Shown piece after piece: positions 37,593 to 47,220 of a stretch of 64,000 nucleotides of DNA. Numbering within the stretch: the first letter of the stretch is position 1; every line of letters starts with the position of its first letter. The notes under the pieces are model-generated. The model had not been told where the DNA came from. It did no database searches and worked only from the letters and a program-made list of their open reading frames with translations. A program made the translations under genes and the position numbers. Source of the stretch: Cnuibacter physcomitrellae (lineage in GTDB: Bacteria; Actinomycetota; Actinomycetes; Actinomycetales; Microbacteriaceae); contig NZ_BMHD01000001.1 of assembly GCF_014640535.1 (NCBI RefSeq), positions 1,490,214-1,554,213 on the forward strand, read 5' to 3'.

Positions 37593-38221
37593 GCGACATC
37601 TCGACCCCCGCCTTGGTCGCCAGCGGCATCGCGCTGCTCACCATCACCAACCCGATCGGCAGCCTGCCGATCTTCCTCAACCTCACCAAGGACCTCCCGG
37701 CGCAGCGGCAGCGCCGCATCGGGATCTGGGTCGGCGTCGCCGTGTTCGCGGTGCTCGTGGTGTCGCTGTTCGCCGGGAAGTACATCCTGCAGGCCTTCGG
37801 CATCGACATCACCTCGTTCCGCATCGCGGGCAACCTCCTCGTCGCCAGCATCGGGTGGGCGATGCTCACCGCCAAGCAGAACATCGTCACGACGGATGCG
37901 TCCTCCTCCCCCGTCGTCGTGCCGCTCGCGATTCCGATCATCGCCGGACCCGGGGCGATCAGCCTGATCATCACGTTCTCCGAGTCCTACTCGAGCCTCG
38001 TCGACCTGCTGATGGGGGTGGTCATGATCCTCGTGGTCTCACTCGCCATCGCGGTGGTGCTGTACTTCTCGCCCGAGGTCACGAAGGTCGTGAAGCCGAC
38101 GGCGATGAGCATCGTCACCCGCGTGTTCGGGCTGCTGCTGCTCTCGATCGCGATCCAGTCGATCCTCTCCGCCCTCGGCGATGCGTTCCCCGTCCTCACC
38201 GGGACGCCCGCGGCCTCCTGA
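37589..38221 (+). CDS. MarC-family integral membrane protein
   Basis: 210 residues with six transmembrane helices. The family signature TITNPIGSLPIFLNLT opens the protein and PLAIPIIAGPGAISLIIT lies midway. MarC proteins were once linked to multiple antibiotic resistance in E. coli, but that role has been withdrawn and the transported substrate is unknown. GTG 37589-37591 overlaps the upstream stop, so the two membrane proteins are translationally coupled. Confidence 0.9.
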   Translation: MSDISTPALVASGIALLTITNPIGSLPIFLNLTKDLPAQRQRRIGIWVGVAVFAVLVVSLFAGKYILQAFGIDITSFRIAGNLLVASIGWAMLTAKQNIVTTDASSSPVVVPLAIPIIAGPGAISLIITFSESYSSLVDLLMGVVMILVVSLAIAVVLYFSPEVTKVVKPTAMSIVTRVFGLLLLSIAIQSILSALGDAFPVLTGTPAAS

Positions 38222-38310
38222 TCCGACCTCGTCGCGAGCTCGGTGCCGTGATCGCAGCCGCGCCCGCATCCGCAGCCTGGCGCACAGCATCCGCTCGCTA
38301 GGGTGGAGGC

Positions 38311-39510
38311 GTGACCGAGCACTCCAGGATCTCCCACCGCATCGCCTCCATCGCCGAGTCGGCGACCCTCAAGGTCGACGCGAAGGCGAAGTCGCTCCAG
38401 GCCGCCGGACGCCCCGTGATCAGCTTCGCGGCGGGCGAGCCCGACTTCCCGACGCCTCCGCACATCGTGGAGGCCGCGGCGGAGGCCGTGCACGATCCGA
38501 AGAACCACCGCTACACGCCGGCCGCCGGGCTCCCCGAGCTGCGCGAGGCGATCGCCGCGAAGACGCTGCGCGACTCGGGCCTCGAGGTCTCCCCCGCGCA
38601 GATCATCGTGACCAACGGCGGCAAGCAGGCGGTCTACCAGTCGTTCGCGACCCTGCTCGACCCGGGCGACGAGGTCCTGGTGCCCACCCCCTACTGGACC
38701 ACGTACCCCGAGGCCATCCGCCTCGCCGGCGGCGTGCCCGTCGACGTGTTCGCGGGCGCCGACCAGGGGTACCTGGTCACGGTCGAGCAGCTCGAGGCGG
38801 CGCGCACCGAGCGCACCAAGGTGCTGCTGTTCGTCTCGCCCTCGAACCCGACCGGTGCCGTCTACTCCCCCGAGCAGACCGCGGAGATCGGCGCCTGGGC
38901 CGAGGAGCACGGGCTCTGGGTCATCACCGACGAGATCTACCAGAACCTCGTCTACGACGGCGTGCGCGCGGTGTCGATCGTCGAGGCGGTCCCCGCGCTC
39001 GCCGACCGCACCATCCTGGTGAACGGCGTGGCCAAGACCTACGCCATGACCGGATGGCGGGTGGGCTGGATGGTCGGCCCCGCCGACGCGATCAAGGGCG
39101 CCGCGAACCTGCAGTCGCACCTGTCGTCGAACGTGTCGAACGTGTCGCAGCGGGCGGCCATCGCCGCGCTGAACGGCCCCCAGGACACGGTCGAGACGAT
39201 GCGTCAGACGTACGCGCGGCGTCGCGACGAGATCGTCGCGGGCCTCAACGCGATCGACGGGGTCGTCACCCCCACGCCGCAGGGCGCCTTCTACGTGTAC
39301 CCCGACGTGTCGGGCCTGCTCGGGCGCACCTGGGGCGGCGTGACCCCGACGACCTCGTTGGAGCTGGCCGACCTCATCCTCGACCAGGCCGAGGTCGCGG
39401 CCGTGCCCGGTGAGGCGTTCGGGCCGAGCGGGTTCCTGCGCTTCTCGTACGCGCTGAGCGACGAGAACCTCGCCGCGGGCGTGGCTCGGCTGCAGCAGCT
39501 GTTCGCCTGA
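38311..39510 (+). CDS. aspartate aminotransferase family PLP enzyme
   Basis: 399 residues, fold-type I subgroup I aminotransferase. PLP contacts include [13 protein letters not shown] (Asn-Pro-x-Gly), [15 protein letters not shown] (Asp/Tyr) and the Schiff-base Lys in [16 protein letters not shown]; the substrate carboxylate Arg is in FLRFSYALS. It transfers amino groups between aspartate (or another amino acid) and 2-oxoglutarate. GTG 38311 follows GGTGGAGG. The gene stands alone. Confidence 0.92.
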   Translation: MTEHSRISHRIASIAESATLKVDAKAKSLQAAGRPVISFAAGEPDFPTPPHIVEAAAEAVHDPKNHRYTPAAGLPELREAIAAKTLRDSGLEVSPAQIIVTNGGKQAVYQSFATLLDPGDEVLVPTPYWTTYPEAIRLAGGVPVDVFAGADQGYLVTVEQLEAARTERTKVLLFVSPSNPTGAVYSPEQTAEIGAWAEEHGLWVITDEIYQNLVYDGVRAVSIVEAVPALADRTILVNGVAKTYAMTGWRVGWMVGPADAIKGAANLQSHLSSNVSNVSQRAAIAALNGPQDTVETMRQTYARRRDEIVAGLNAIDGVVTPTPQGAFYVYPDVSGLLGRTWGGVTPTTSLELADLILDQAEVAAVPGEAFGPSGFLRFSYALSDENLAAGVARLQQLFA

Positions 39511-39562
39511 TCCGTTCCTGAGGATCCTTCACAGAAGGGCCGTTCTCGCGTAGCATTCCGCC

Positions 39563-41743
39563 ATGCGAGGAAGGCTCAGGTCGTCGCCGCTCCGTCCGGG
39601 GTGGTCCGGCGGCGCGGCCGCGCCGTCACTGGGCGCGCCGCTGCTGGCCGCGCTGCTGCTCTGCGCGGGTGTCGTGGCGGCGATCGGCGTCGGGGCGGTC
39701 CCGGCCGCGGCCGCCGCTCCTCCGACGAGCGCCGGTCCTATCGACGGGACCGTGCTGGTACGCGGGTCGGACGGGTCGGTCCCGCTGACGCTGACCGGCA
39801 CCGCCGAACCGGGCGACGTGATCGACGCGAGCCTGACATGGCCGGGCGGCGAACTCGAGCTGTGCGCGGTGTTCGCCGCGCCCGACGGCACCTGGGCGTG
39901 CGATGACCTCCCCGCCCTCCCCGACCTGGTCGGGACGCTCGAGCTCTCGGCCGACGGCGGCGTCTTCGGCAGCGTCACGATTGGCGTGATCTCGTCACCG
40001 TCCCTGCTCGCCGACGCCGACGATCCGTCGAGGCTGACGATCGATCCTCTCGCCCCCTGGGTGAGCGGATCGGGCACCCCTGGTGCGACCGTGGTCGTCG
40101 ACGTGAGCGATGGCGACGGATGCGCGACCGCCGTCGACGCATCCGGCGCCTGGGGGTGCGACCTCGCCACGGGTGCGGCGCCTGCGGGCCGGACCGTGCG
40201 GGCGGGACAGAGCTGGGCGCTCGACCCCGCGACGATCGCGTGGGGTACGCCGGTGTCGCTGGTGAGCGGGGTGAGCACCGTGGTCGGTGCGCCGGGCGAC
40301 CCGGAGACGCCTGGCCCTGCCGGGACTGGGGGCGATCCCGGGGTGGGTTCGGCGACCGGTGGGGATGCGGGTGCCGTGGGAGGTCTCGGCGGGGTCTCGG
40401 ACGGAGGGGAGTCCGGAGCGGCCGATGAGGGGAGCCCGGCCGCCGGGCCCGGAGCGGAGGGTGCGCCCTCCTCGGGGGTCTCCGACAGCGGCGATGCTGT
40501 TCGGCTCACGCCTGTCCCGGCCGCCGATGTGCCTCCACCCGCCTCGGCGACAGGGGGCGCAGCGGGTGATCGGATCGCGGGTGCGGGTTCGAATGCGGGG
40601 GCCTTCGGGGCGGGGGCGTCCGGGGCGCGGACGTCCGCATCCACTCCCTCGTCGGTCGCGAACCCCGTGCAGAGCCCCTTCTCCGCGGAATCCGGAGGTG
40701 CGACGACCTTCGGCTCCTCGCTCCACGGCCCCGCTGCGTTCGTCGAGGCCGGCGGACCGGCCTTCGTGTTCACCGGAGCGGCGGCGCTGGGCCTCGTCCT
40801 CCTGGTCATGGTGCCCGCGGGGATGCTGGAGTCCACTCTGGAGGCGAACTCCGAGCGCCTCCGCCGCAGTGCCGCGCTGCGCTGGCTGAAGCGCCTCCCC
40901 CGCGTCCCCCGCCTGCCGTCGCGAGGGCGCGCCGGGACGGTGGTCTCGGTCGCTCTGGTCGTGACGGCGACAGCCGCGTTGGGCGCGTTCGTGGCTCCCG
41001 ACGCCGGGAGCGAGGGCGGCTTCCTGCGCCTCGCCGGCGCCTTCGTCCTGGCCTCGCTCGGGGTGAACGGGCTGGCGCTCGGCCTGATGGCGGCGGCGGC
41101 CCGGGCGAGCGGGAGCCGCCTGGAGGTGACGGCGAACGGCCGCTCCGTGTTCGTGACGGCGCTGACGGTGCTCCTCTCGCGAGCCGCGCTGCTGCAGCCG
41201 GGCTTCGTCTTCGGGGTCGCGATCGGAGCAGAGGCGACCGACCGGCGCCCGCGCACGTCGAGGCTCGTCGCCGCCGCTGGGGTCGTGGGGCTGCTCGTGG
41301 CCGGAGTGGGAGCGTGGTTCGCGCACGCCGCGCTCCTGGCGGCGGTGGGTGCGGGTGAGTCCGCGGATCCCGCCGGGAGCGCCGCTGGCGGATGGGGCTC
41401 GTTCGGAGTCGACGTGCTCACGGCGATGACAATCGAGGCCCTGACGGGAGCGGTCGTCGCGATGATCCCGCTGCGGTTCTTCGCCGGAGCGGAGCTCTGG
41501 CGCGGGGCGCGCACGGCGTGGGCGGCGCTGGCCGCGCTCACCGCTGCGGCCGCGATGGCGGCGCTGGCGCCCCTGCCCTCCGCCTGGAACGCGGTGGGCG
41601 GCGACACCGCGCGCTGGCTCCTCGCGTTCGCCGCCGTCACCGCGCTCACCGCCGCGGTGTGGTGCTGGTTCCGCTTCGTCCCGGAGCGCACCACCGCTCC
41701 CGCGGGCCGCCACCGCACCCCGCGCCACCGCCCCGCCCACTGA
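39563..41743 (+). CDS. large secreted/multipass membrane protein of unknown function
   Basis: 726 residues in three parts: a signal-peptide-like N-terminus and two Ig-like modules of about 80 residues, each with a paired C...WxC motif (LELCAVFAAPDGTWACD and GDGCATAVDASGAWGCD); a Gly/Ala/Ser/Pro-rich linker (about 245-400); and about seven hydrophobic helices to the C-terminus. I do not recognise the membrane domain. TAGCAT lies 6 nt before the ATG, which suggests a leaderless transcript. Codon use matches its neighbours. It could display the Ig-like modules outside the cell. Confidence 0.75.
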   Translation: MRGRLRSSPLRPGWSGGAAAPSLGAPLLAALLLCAGVVAAIGVGAVPAAAAAPPTSAGPIDGTVLVRGSDGSVPLTLTGTAEPGDVIDASLTWPGGELELCAVFAAPDGTWACDDLPALPDLVGTLELSADGGVFGSVTIGVISSPSLLADADDPSRLTIDPLAPWVSGSGTPGATVVVDVSDGDGCATAVDASGAWGCDLATGAAPAGRTVRAGQSWALDPATIAWGTPVSLVSGVSTVVGAPGDPETPGPAGTGGDPGVGSATGGDAGAVGGLGGVSDGGESGAADEGSPAAGPGAEGAPSSGVSDSGDAVRLTPVPAADVPPPASATGGAAGDRIAGAGSNAGAFGAGASGARTSASTPSSVANPVQSPFSAESGGATTFGSSLHGPAAFVEAGGPAFVFTGAAALGLVLLVMVPAGMLESTLEANSERLRRSAALRWLKRLPRVPRLPSRGRAGTVVSVALVVTATAALGAFVAPDAGSEGGFLRLAGAFVLASLGVNGLALGLMAAAARASGSRLEVTANGRSVFVTALTVLLSRAALLQPGFVFGVAIGAEATDRRPRTSRLVAAAGVVGLLVAGVGAWFAHAALLAAVGAGESADPAGSAAGGWGSFGVDVLTAMTIEALTGAVVAMIPLRFFAGAELWRGARTAWAALAALTAAAAMAALAPLPSAWNAVGGDTARWLLAFAAVTALTAAVWCWFRFVPERTTAPAGRHRTPRHRPAH

Positions 41744-41749
41744 CCCGAC

Positions 41750-42543
41750 CTCGAGTGGCGGGTTTCCGCCCTGAGATGCGCCGAGGAAGGGCGGGATCTC
41801 GCGACTCGAGGGTCCCACCCGCGCCTAGGGGTGGCGGGATCGAGAGCTCACTTTCAGCACACGTTCGCGCGCAGATCGCGCCGAAAGTGAGCACAGGATG
41901 CTGCAACGACGTGGACCACGCCCCCTCCGTCCTCGCGTGGCGAGATCCAGCCCTGAAATGCGCCATGGAGGGGCCAAATCTCGCTACTCGGGGGATACAT
42001 GTCCGCACCCAGGCTCGCGGGCTCGAACGCTCACTTTCGTTATTCATCCGCGCCAAGATCGCGCCGAAAGTGAGCACAGGATGCAGCGACGACGAGGACC
42101 ACGCCCCGTACGTGCCCGCGAGTCGCGAGGATCCGCCCTGAGATGCGCCCCCGAAGGGCAGGATCCCGCGACTCGTGGGGGACCTCCGCACGCGGGGGGC
42201 GCGGGATCGAGAGCTCACTTTCGGCACACGGTCGCGCGCAGATCGCGCCGAAAGTGGGCACAGGATGCAGGGACGACGAGGGCCACGCAGCGTACGCGCC
42301 CTCGAGTCGCGAGGATCTGCCCTGAGATGGGCCCTCGAAGGGCAGGATCCCGCGACTCGAGGGGGCACCTGCGCACGCGGGGGCGCGGGATCGAGAGCTC
42401 ACGTTCGGCGCGCGTTCGCTGGCAGACCGCGCCGAAAGTGAGCTCAGGATGTCGCCTCGACGAGGGCCTCGATGGGGACGACCTCGAGTCGAGAGAATGC
42501 GCCCTGAGATGCGCCGCGGGAGGGCGGGATCTCGCCGCTCGAG
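41750..42543. repeat. hairpin array B: alternating 61-nt (B1) and 47-nt (B2) palindromes
   Basis: B1 (CTCGAGTCGCGAGGATCTGCC ... complement) starts at 41750, 41932, 42117, 42301 and 42483; every copy is exactly 61 nt. B2 (GCTCACTTTC, 27 nt, GAAAGTGAGC) starts at 41846, 42029, 42213 and 42397; every copy is exactly 47 nt. They alternate strictly B1-B2 with a 182-185 bp period, and the array begins and ends with B1. The B2 arms match array D and the singleton at 115-170. It fills the convergent gap 41744-42573, which has no gene. Confidence 0.92.
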
Positions 42544-42573
42544 GAAGGACGACCACACCGCGGAGCGCGAGCG

Positions 42574-43356
42574 TCAGCGGACGAGGCGGGCGATCTCGCG
42601 GGCGAGGGGTGGACGCACGAAGTGGTCGGCGCCGCGGACCTCGTGGAGGGTGACGTGGTGCATCACGCCCAGCGCCTGGACCGGTCCGGGGACGATGACC
42701 TGGTCGCGCGAGCCGTAGACGATCTCCACCGGCACGGCGACCTGGGCGACGTCGGTCATCGTCGTCTGCTGCTCGATGCAGTTCTGCATCGAGAGCGCGA
42801 ACGCCTGCCACGTGACGTCGTCGAGCTGCGGGCCCCGCACGTGGAGCAGCTCGCGCACCCGCCCCAGCGTGCCGAGCGCGCGACCCTTGTCCTCCCGCAC
42901 GTAGCGGTAGAACGCCAGGTAGCCGCCTACGCGCATCCGCGCGACCCTCTCCTGGATGTAGCGGGCGTGCGGGTAGATGGGCGGCGAGGCGAGGATGAGG
43001 TGCTCGACGGAACGCCGGTGCACGGCCGCATAGCGGGCCGAGATCAGCGCTCCCAGGCTGTGACCGATGAGGGTGAAGCGCCCTGGCAGGTGGAGGCCGA
43101 CCAGGGTGCGATGCAGGGCCGCGACATGCTCGTCGAGGGTGAACATCGTCTCGGGGCGGGCGACCGACGCGCCGAACCCGAGGACGTCGATGGCGATCAC
43201 GCGATAGAGCGGGGTGAGCAGCGGGATCGTCGCCTCCCAGCTGGCCGACGAGGACGCGATGCCGTGGACGAGCACCACGACCGGCCCCTCCCCCTCGTCG
43301 ACCGCGACGTGCAGCCGGGGAGCGGCGTCGCGCAGGGTCCGCCCGAACAGCCTCAT
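42574..43356 (-). CDS. alpha/beta-fold hydrolase
   Basis: 260 residues with oxyanion HG motif VLVHGIASSSASWE, the nucleophile elbow GHSLGA (Ser near 111), an acidic residue in IVYGSRDQVIVPG and the catalytic His in RGADHFVRPP. The substrate is unknown; the fold includes esterases, lactonases and C-C hydrolases. The start is ATG 43354-43356, as the upstream in-frame stretch overlaps the divergent ABC promoter. It faces hairpin array B. Confidence 0.88.
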   Translation of the reverse strand: MRLFGRTLRDAAPRLHVAVDEGEGPVVVLVHGIASSSASWEATIPLLTPLYRVIAIDVLGFGASVARPETMFTLDEHVAALHRTLVGLHLPGRFTLIGHSLGALISARYAAVHRRSVEHLILASPPIYPHARYIQERVARMRVGGYLAFYRYVREDKGRALGTLGRVRELLHVRGPQLDDVTWQAFALSMQNCIEQQTTMTDVAQVAVPVEIVYGSRDQVIVPGPVQALGVMHHVTLHEVRGADHFVRPPLAREIARLVR

Positions 43357-43469
43357 GACGACAGTATCGCAGAACCGAGGATCACTCATCCAGCGCAGAC
43401 CCATCGAAGCGCCGGAGACCAGGCAAACTCCCCGTCGCGCCAACGCCTCGGGACTGAGACCATGGACCC

Positions 43470-44408
43470 ATGGGGGCATCCGACACCGCAGTGTCCGTGC
43501 GCGGTCTGGTGAAGGGCTACGGCTCCTTCACCGCCGTCGACGGGATCGACTTCGACATCGAGCGCGGGGAGACCTTCGCGCTCCTCGGGCCGAACGGCGC
43601 GGGCAAGAGCACGACGGTCGAGATCCTGGAGGGCTACCGCGATCGCACCGCGGGCGAGGTCTCGGTCCTCGGGGAGGATCCGCACCACGGCAGGCTCGAA
43701 TGGAAGGCGCGCCTCGGCATCGTGCTGCAGCAGACCGGGGAGAGCGGCAACGTCACCGTCCGGGAGCAGCTGCGCCACTTCGCCGGCTTCTACCCGAACC
43801 CCCGCGACGTCGACGAGGTGATCGCCGCCGTGGGCCTCACCGAGAAGGCCGACACTCGCATCCGCGCCCTCTCCGGCGGGCAGCGCCGCCGCGTCGACGT
43901 GGCGCTCGGCGTGATCGGGCGCCCTGAGCTGCTGTTCCTCGACGAGCCCACCACCGGCTTCGACCCGGAGGCGCGGCGCCAGTTCTGGGAGCTCATCCGC
44001 TCGCTGGCGAAGGAGGGCACCACGATCCTCCTCACCACGCACTACCTCGACGAGGCGGCGCAGCTCAGCGACCGCGCCGCGGTGATCGCCCGCGGCCGTG
44101 TGATCGACATGGGCCCCGTCGACAGGCTCGGGCCGCCGGATGCGCGGGTGCCGATCGTGCGCTGGCGCGACGCCTCGGGGGCGCACGAGGAACGCACCAC
44201 GGAGCCGGGGACGCTCGTGGCGAGGCTCGCCGCGGCCGGCGAGCCGGAGGATCTCGAGGTGATCCGGCCGTCGCTCGAGGACATCTACCTCGACCTCGTC
44301 GAGAAGGCCGAGGCCGACGACGCCGAGCGGTCGGCCGACGACGCGGCCGACTCGGGAGCAGGACGCGCCCATCGGCATCACCACGGCCCCGAGGAGACGC
44401 GCTCGTGA
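43470..44408 (+). CDS. ABC-2 exporter ATPase (DrrA-like), system 1
   Basis: 312 residues: Walker A GPNGAGKSTT, Q-loop IVLQQTGES, signature LSGGQRRRVDVALGV, Walker B LLFLDEPTTGFDPE, and switch His in LTTHYLDEAAQ. A His/Glu-rich tail (RAHRHHHGPEETRS) is unusual. It drives efflux with the permease that overlaps its end by 4 bp. The family exports antibiotics and lipids; the substrate here is unknown. Confidence 0.92.
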   Translation: MGASDTAVSVRGLVKGYGSFTAVDGIDFDIERGETFALLGPNGAGKSTTVEILEGYRDRTAGEVSVLGEDPHHGRLEWKARLGIVLQQTGESGNVTVREQLRHFAGFYPNPRDVDEVIAAVGLTEKADTRIRALSGGQRRRVDVALGVIGRPELLFLDEPTTGFDPEARRQFWELIRSLAKEGTTILLTTHYLDEAAQLSDRAAVIARGRVIDMGPVDRLGPPDARVPIVRWRDASGAHEERTTEPGTLVARLAAAGEPEDLEVIRPSLEDIYLDLVEKAEADDAERSADDAADSGAGRAHRHHHGPEETRS

Positions 44409-45313
44409 GCACGACGAACACGAACGGCGCCGACGTCCGGAACGCCCGCGAGCCCGGCGCACGAGCCACCGCCCCCGTGAAGCGCGGGTCGTTCGGGCTC
44501 GGCTACGCACTCCGACTCGGCGCCTCCCGCATCGCCTACGAGACGCGGGTGTACTTCCGCCAGGGCGACACCATCTTCTTCACCTTCCTGTTCCCTGTGG
44601 TGCTGCTCGGGATCTTCTCCGTCGCCTTCCAGGGCATGGGGAACGTCGGCGCCGGGCCCGACGGGTCGGGCGGCATCAGCCAGGCGGCGTACTACCTGCC
44701 CGGCATGATCTCGGCGGGCATCCTGCTGAGCGGCGTGCAGAACCTCGGCGTCGACATCGCGGTCGAGCGCGGGGACGGCACCCTCAAGCGACTGGGAGGC
44801 ACACCGCTCCCCGTGCTGTCGTACTTCATCGGGAAGATGGGACAGGTGCTCGTCACCTCGGCGGCGCAGATCCTCATCCTGCTGCTGCTGGCGCGCTTCG
44901 CGTTCGGCGTCGAGCTGCCGACCACGGCGGAGGCGTGGCTCACCTTCGCCTGGATCTACCTCCTCGGCATCGTCACGTCGGCGATCCTCGGCATCGCGAT
45001 CTCGCGGCTCCCCCGCTCCGGGAAGAGCGCCACCGCGGTGGTCATCCCACCGCTGCTCGTGCTGCAGTTCATCTCGGGCGTCTACCTGCCCTTCAACAAC
45101 CTGCCCGACTGGCTGCAGACCGTCGCGAGTGTCTTCCCGCTCAAGTGGATCGCCCAGGGGATGCGCGCCGTCTTCCTCCCGGAGACGTTCGAGTCGGCCG
45201 AGGCGGGCGGGTCGTGGAACCTGGCGGGCGTGGCCATCGCACTCGGCATCTGGCTGGTGGCCGGCCTCGTCGTCAGCCGCCTCACGTTCCGATGGATCCG
45301 CAAGGACGGCTGA
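44405..45313 (+). CDS. ABC-2 exporter permease (DrrB-like), system 1
   Basis: 302 residues with six transmembrane helices of the ABC-2 type, beginning after a hydrophilic N-terminus of about 45 residues. The family segment PLKWIAQGMRAVFLPE lies before the last helix. GTG 44405-44407 overlaps the ATPase stop. It is convergent with the second ABC-2 system, whose end is only 40 bp away; this is the one convergent junction in the window without a palindrome. Confidence 0.92.
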   Translation: MSTTNTNGADVRNAREPGARATAPVKRGSFGLGYALRLGASRIAYETRVYFRQGDTIFFTFLFPVVLLGIFSVAFQGMGNVGAGPDGSGGISQAAYYLPGMISAGILLSGVQNLGVDIAVERGDGTLKRLGGTPLPVLSYFIGKMGQVLVTSAAQILILLLLARFAFGVELPTTAEAWLTFAWIYLLGIVTSAILGIAISRLPRSGKSATAVVIPPLLVLQFISGVYLPFNNLPDWLQTVASVFPLKWIAQGMRAVFLPETFESAEAGGSWNLAGVAIALGIWLVAGLVVSRLTFRWIRKDG

Positions 45314-45353
45314 CGACGAAGCGCCGCCGAGCGCAACGAGCCCGAGCGGGCCG

Positions 45354-46106
45354 CTAGGCGTTCTCCTTGCGGAACGTCCGCGTGCCCACCCAGAGCCCGA
45401 GCACGACCAGGATCACCGTCCACACCACACCCCACAGCGTGGTCAGCGTGAAGACGTCGCCCACGAACAGGGAGCGCACGGCATCGACGATGTACTTGGT
45501 GGGGATGAAGTCGCTGACCGTCTGCAGCCACTGCGGCCCGATCGTCATCGGCAGGAGGATGCCCGACAGCAGCAGCACGGGCAGGGCGATGCTGTTGAGC
45601 AGCGGGGCCATCACATCCTCGCTCTTGGTGGTGAGAGCGAGCGCGTTCGATGCCGCCGCGCACGCGCCGCCGAGCAGCACCGCCAGGATGAGCCCGACGA
45701 TCATGCCCGGCACCGACCCGGTGAGCCCGAACGCGAACGCGAGCGCGACCAGCACGACCGACTGCACGAGCAGCTGCAGCACATCGCGCAGGATGCGCCC
45801 GAGCAGCAGCGCGGTACGCGAGGCGGGCGTGACGCGTTCCGCCTCGATCACCCCGGAGCGCCACTCCGAGATGAGGCTGAAGCCCGCGAACAGCGACCCG
45901 AAGATGCTCAGCTGCACCAGCAGCCCCGGCACGAAGAGCGTGTAGGCGTTCTGCGTGCCGAGCGTACCGGCGAGGGGCTCGAGCAGGGGGCCGAACAGGA
46001 CCAGGTAGAGGATGGGCTGCATCAGCCCGATGATCACCCAGGCCGGGTTGCGCACCGCCATGCGGAGCTGACGACGGAAGACGATGAAGGTGTCTCTCCA
46101 GAACAT
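45354..46106 (-). CDS. ABC-2 exporter permease (DrrB-like), system 2
   Basis: 250 residues with six transmembrane helices. Family markers include VIIGLMQPILYLVLFGPLL, the ISEWRSGVIEAERVTPASR coupling region, and LPMTIGPQWLQTVSDFIPTK. The start ATG 46104-46106 lies two bases after the ATPase stop. With that ATPase it forms a complete drug- or lipid-exporter pair. Confidence 0.92.
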   Translation of the reverse strand: MFWRDTFIVFRRQLRMAVRNPAWVIIGLMQPILYLVLFGPLLEPLAGTLGTQNAYTLFVPGLLVQLSIFGSLFAGFSLISEWRSGVIEAERVTPASRTALLLGRILRDVLQLLVQSVVLVALAFAFGLTGSVPGMIVGLILAVLLGGACAAASNALALTTKSEDVMAPLLNSIALPVLLLSGILLPMTIGPQWLQTVSDFIPTKYIVDAVRSLFVGDVFTLTTLWGVVWTVILVVLGLWVGTRTFRKENA

Positions 46107-46108
46107 GA

Positions 46109-47104
46109 CTACGAGTTCTCCTCTCGGAGGGATCGACCGGTGAGGGAGAGGAAGACGTCGTCGAGGGTCGGCCGCTTGACCTCGATCGACTCCAGGGCGA
46201 TGCCGGCGGCGTCGAGCGCGCGGAGCAGCCCGGGCACCTGGTGGCCCGCGTCGCGCACGCGGCCGCTGACGTGCGTACCGCCCTGCACCCCGGCGACCTC
46301 GACCTCGCCGTCGGCGACGGCGTCGATGAGCGCCGCGACCTCCGCCGCGCGGCCCGGATCGGTGGGGGCGAGCACCACCAGATCGCCCGAGACCTGCCGC
46401 TTCAACGCATCCGGGGTGTCGCTGGCCACGATCGCGCCGTGGTCGATCACGAGGATGCGGTCGCAGAGCGCGTCGGCTTCGTCGAGGTAGTGGGTGGTGA
46501 GGAACACGGTGGACCCGCGCTCGGTGCGGAGTGCGGAGATGTGCGTCCACAGGTTGGCCCGCGCCTGCGGGTCGAGCCCGGTCGTGGGCTCGTCGAGGAA
46601 CACCAGGCGGGGGTCGTGCACGAGCCCCATCGCGATGTCGAGGCGACGCCGCTGGCCGCCCGACATGGCGCGCGGCTGGCGATCCCAGAGCCCCTCGAGG
46701 TCGAGCTGATCGAAGAGCTCGCGCCCCCGCGCCTCCGCCTGCCTCTGGCTGATGCCGTAGAGCATGCCGTGGTCGACGACCTCCTCGCCGGCTCGCGCCT
46801 CGGGCGAGGTGGAGCCGCTCTGCGAGACGTAGCCGATGCTGCGGCGCACCTGGTGCGATTGCGTGGCGACGTCGTAGCCCGCCACCGTCGCCGTGCCCGC
46901 GGTGGGCTTCAGCAGCGTGGTGAGCATGCGCAGCGTGGTGGTCTTCCCCGCCCCGTTCGGGCCGAGGAAGCCGACGATCTCGCCGTCGGCGACGTCGAGA
47001 TCGACCCCCACGACGGCCTGGACCGGCGTCTTGTCCTTCCCCCGACCCGCGAAGGTGCGGGCGAGGCCTCTAGCACTGATCATCCCCGTGGATGCGGACG
47101 TCAT
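46109..47104 (-). CDS. ABC-2 exporter ATPase (DrrA-like), system 2
   Basis: 331 residues: Walker A GPNGAGKTTT, signature MSGGQRRRLDIAMGL, Walker B LVFLDEPTTGLDPQ, H-loop LTTHYLDEAD, and the DrrA-type C-terminal domain with VKRPTLDDVFLSLTGR. ATG 47102-47104 follows GAGGAG. An inverted repeat at 47129-47148 just upstream may be an operator for a repressor encoded outside the neighbourhood. Confidence 0.92.
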   Translation of the reverse strand: MTSASTGMISARGLARTFAGRGKDKTPVQAVVGVDLDVADGEIVGFLGPNGAGKTTTLRMLTTLLKPTAGTATVAGYDVATQSHQVRRSIGYVSQSGSTSPEARAGEEVVDHGMLYGISQRQAEARGRELFDQLDLEGLWDRQPRAMSGGQRRRLDIAMGLVHDPRLVFLDEPTTGLDPQARANLWTHISALRTERGSTVFLTTHYLDEADALCDRILVIDHGAIVASDTPDALKRQVSGDLVVLAPTDPGRAAEVAALIDAVADGEVEVAGVQGGTHVSGRVRDAGHQVPGLLRALDAAGIALESIEVKRPTLDDVFLSLTGRSLREENS

Positions 47105-47128
47105 GGCGCTCCTCTCATCGTCGACATC

Positions 47129-47148
47129 ATGTCGGTCTCCGCCGACAT
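47129..47148 (-). promoter_or_regulatory. inverted repeat, candidate operator of exporter system 2
   Basis: ATGTCGG (47129-47135) and CCGACAT (47142-47148) form a 20-bp near-palindrome 25 bp before the ATPase start. Further GACAT motifs flank it on both sides. TetR, MarR or PadR repressors often control DrrAB-type exporters from such sites, but none is adjacent. Confidence 0.45.
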
Positions 47149-47220
47149 CCGACATCCTGTCGCGCCAACAGGTCCGTTTCGGTCCTGATGGTGCGAACGT
47201 GAGAGCGAGGGAGAGGACGC

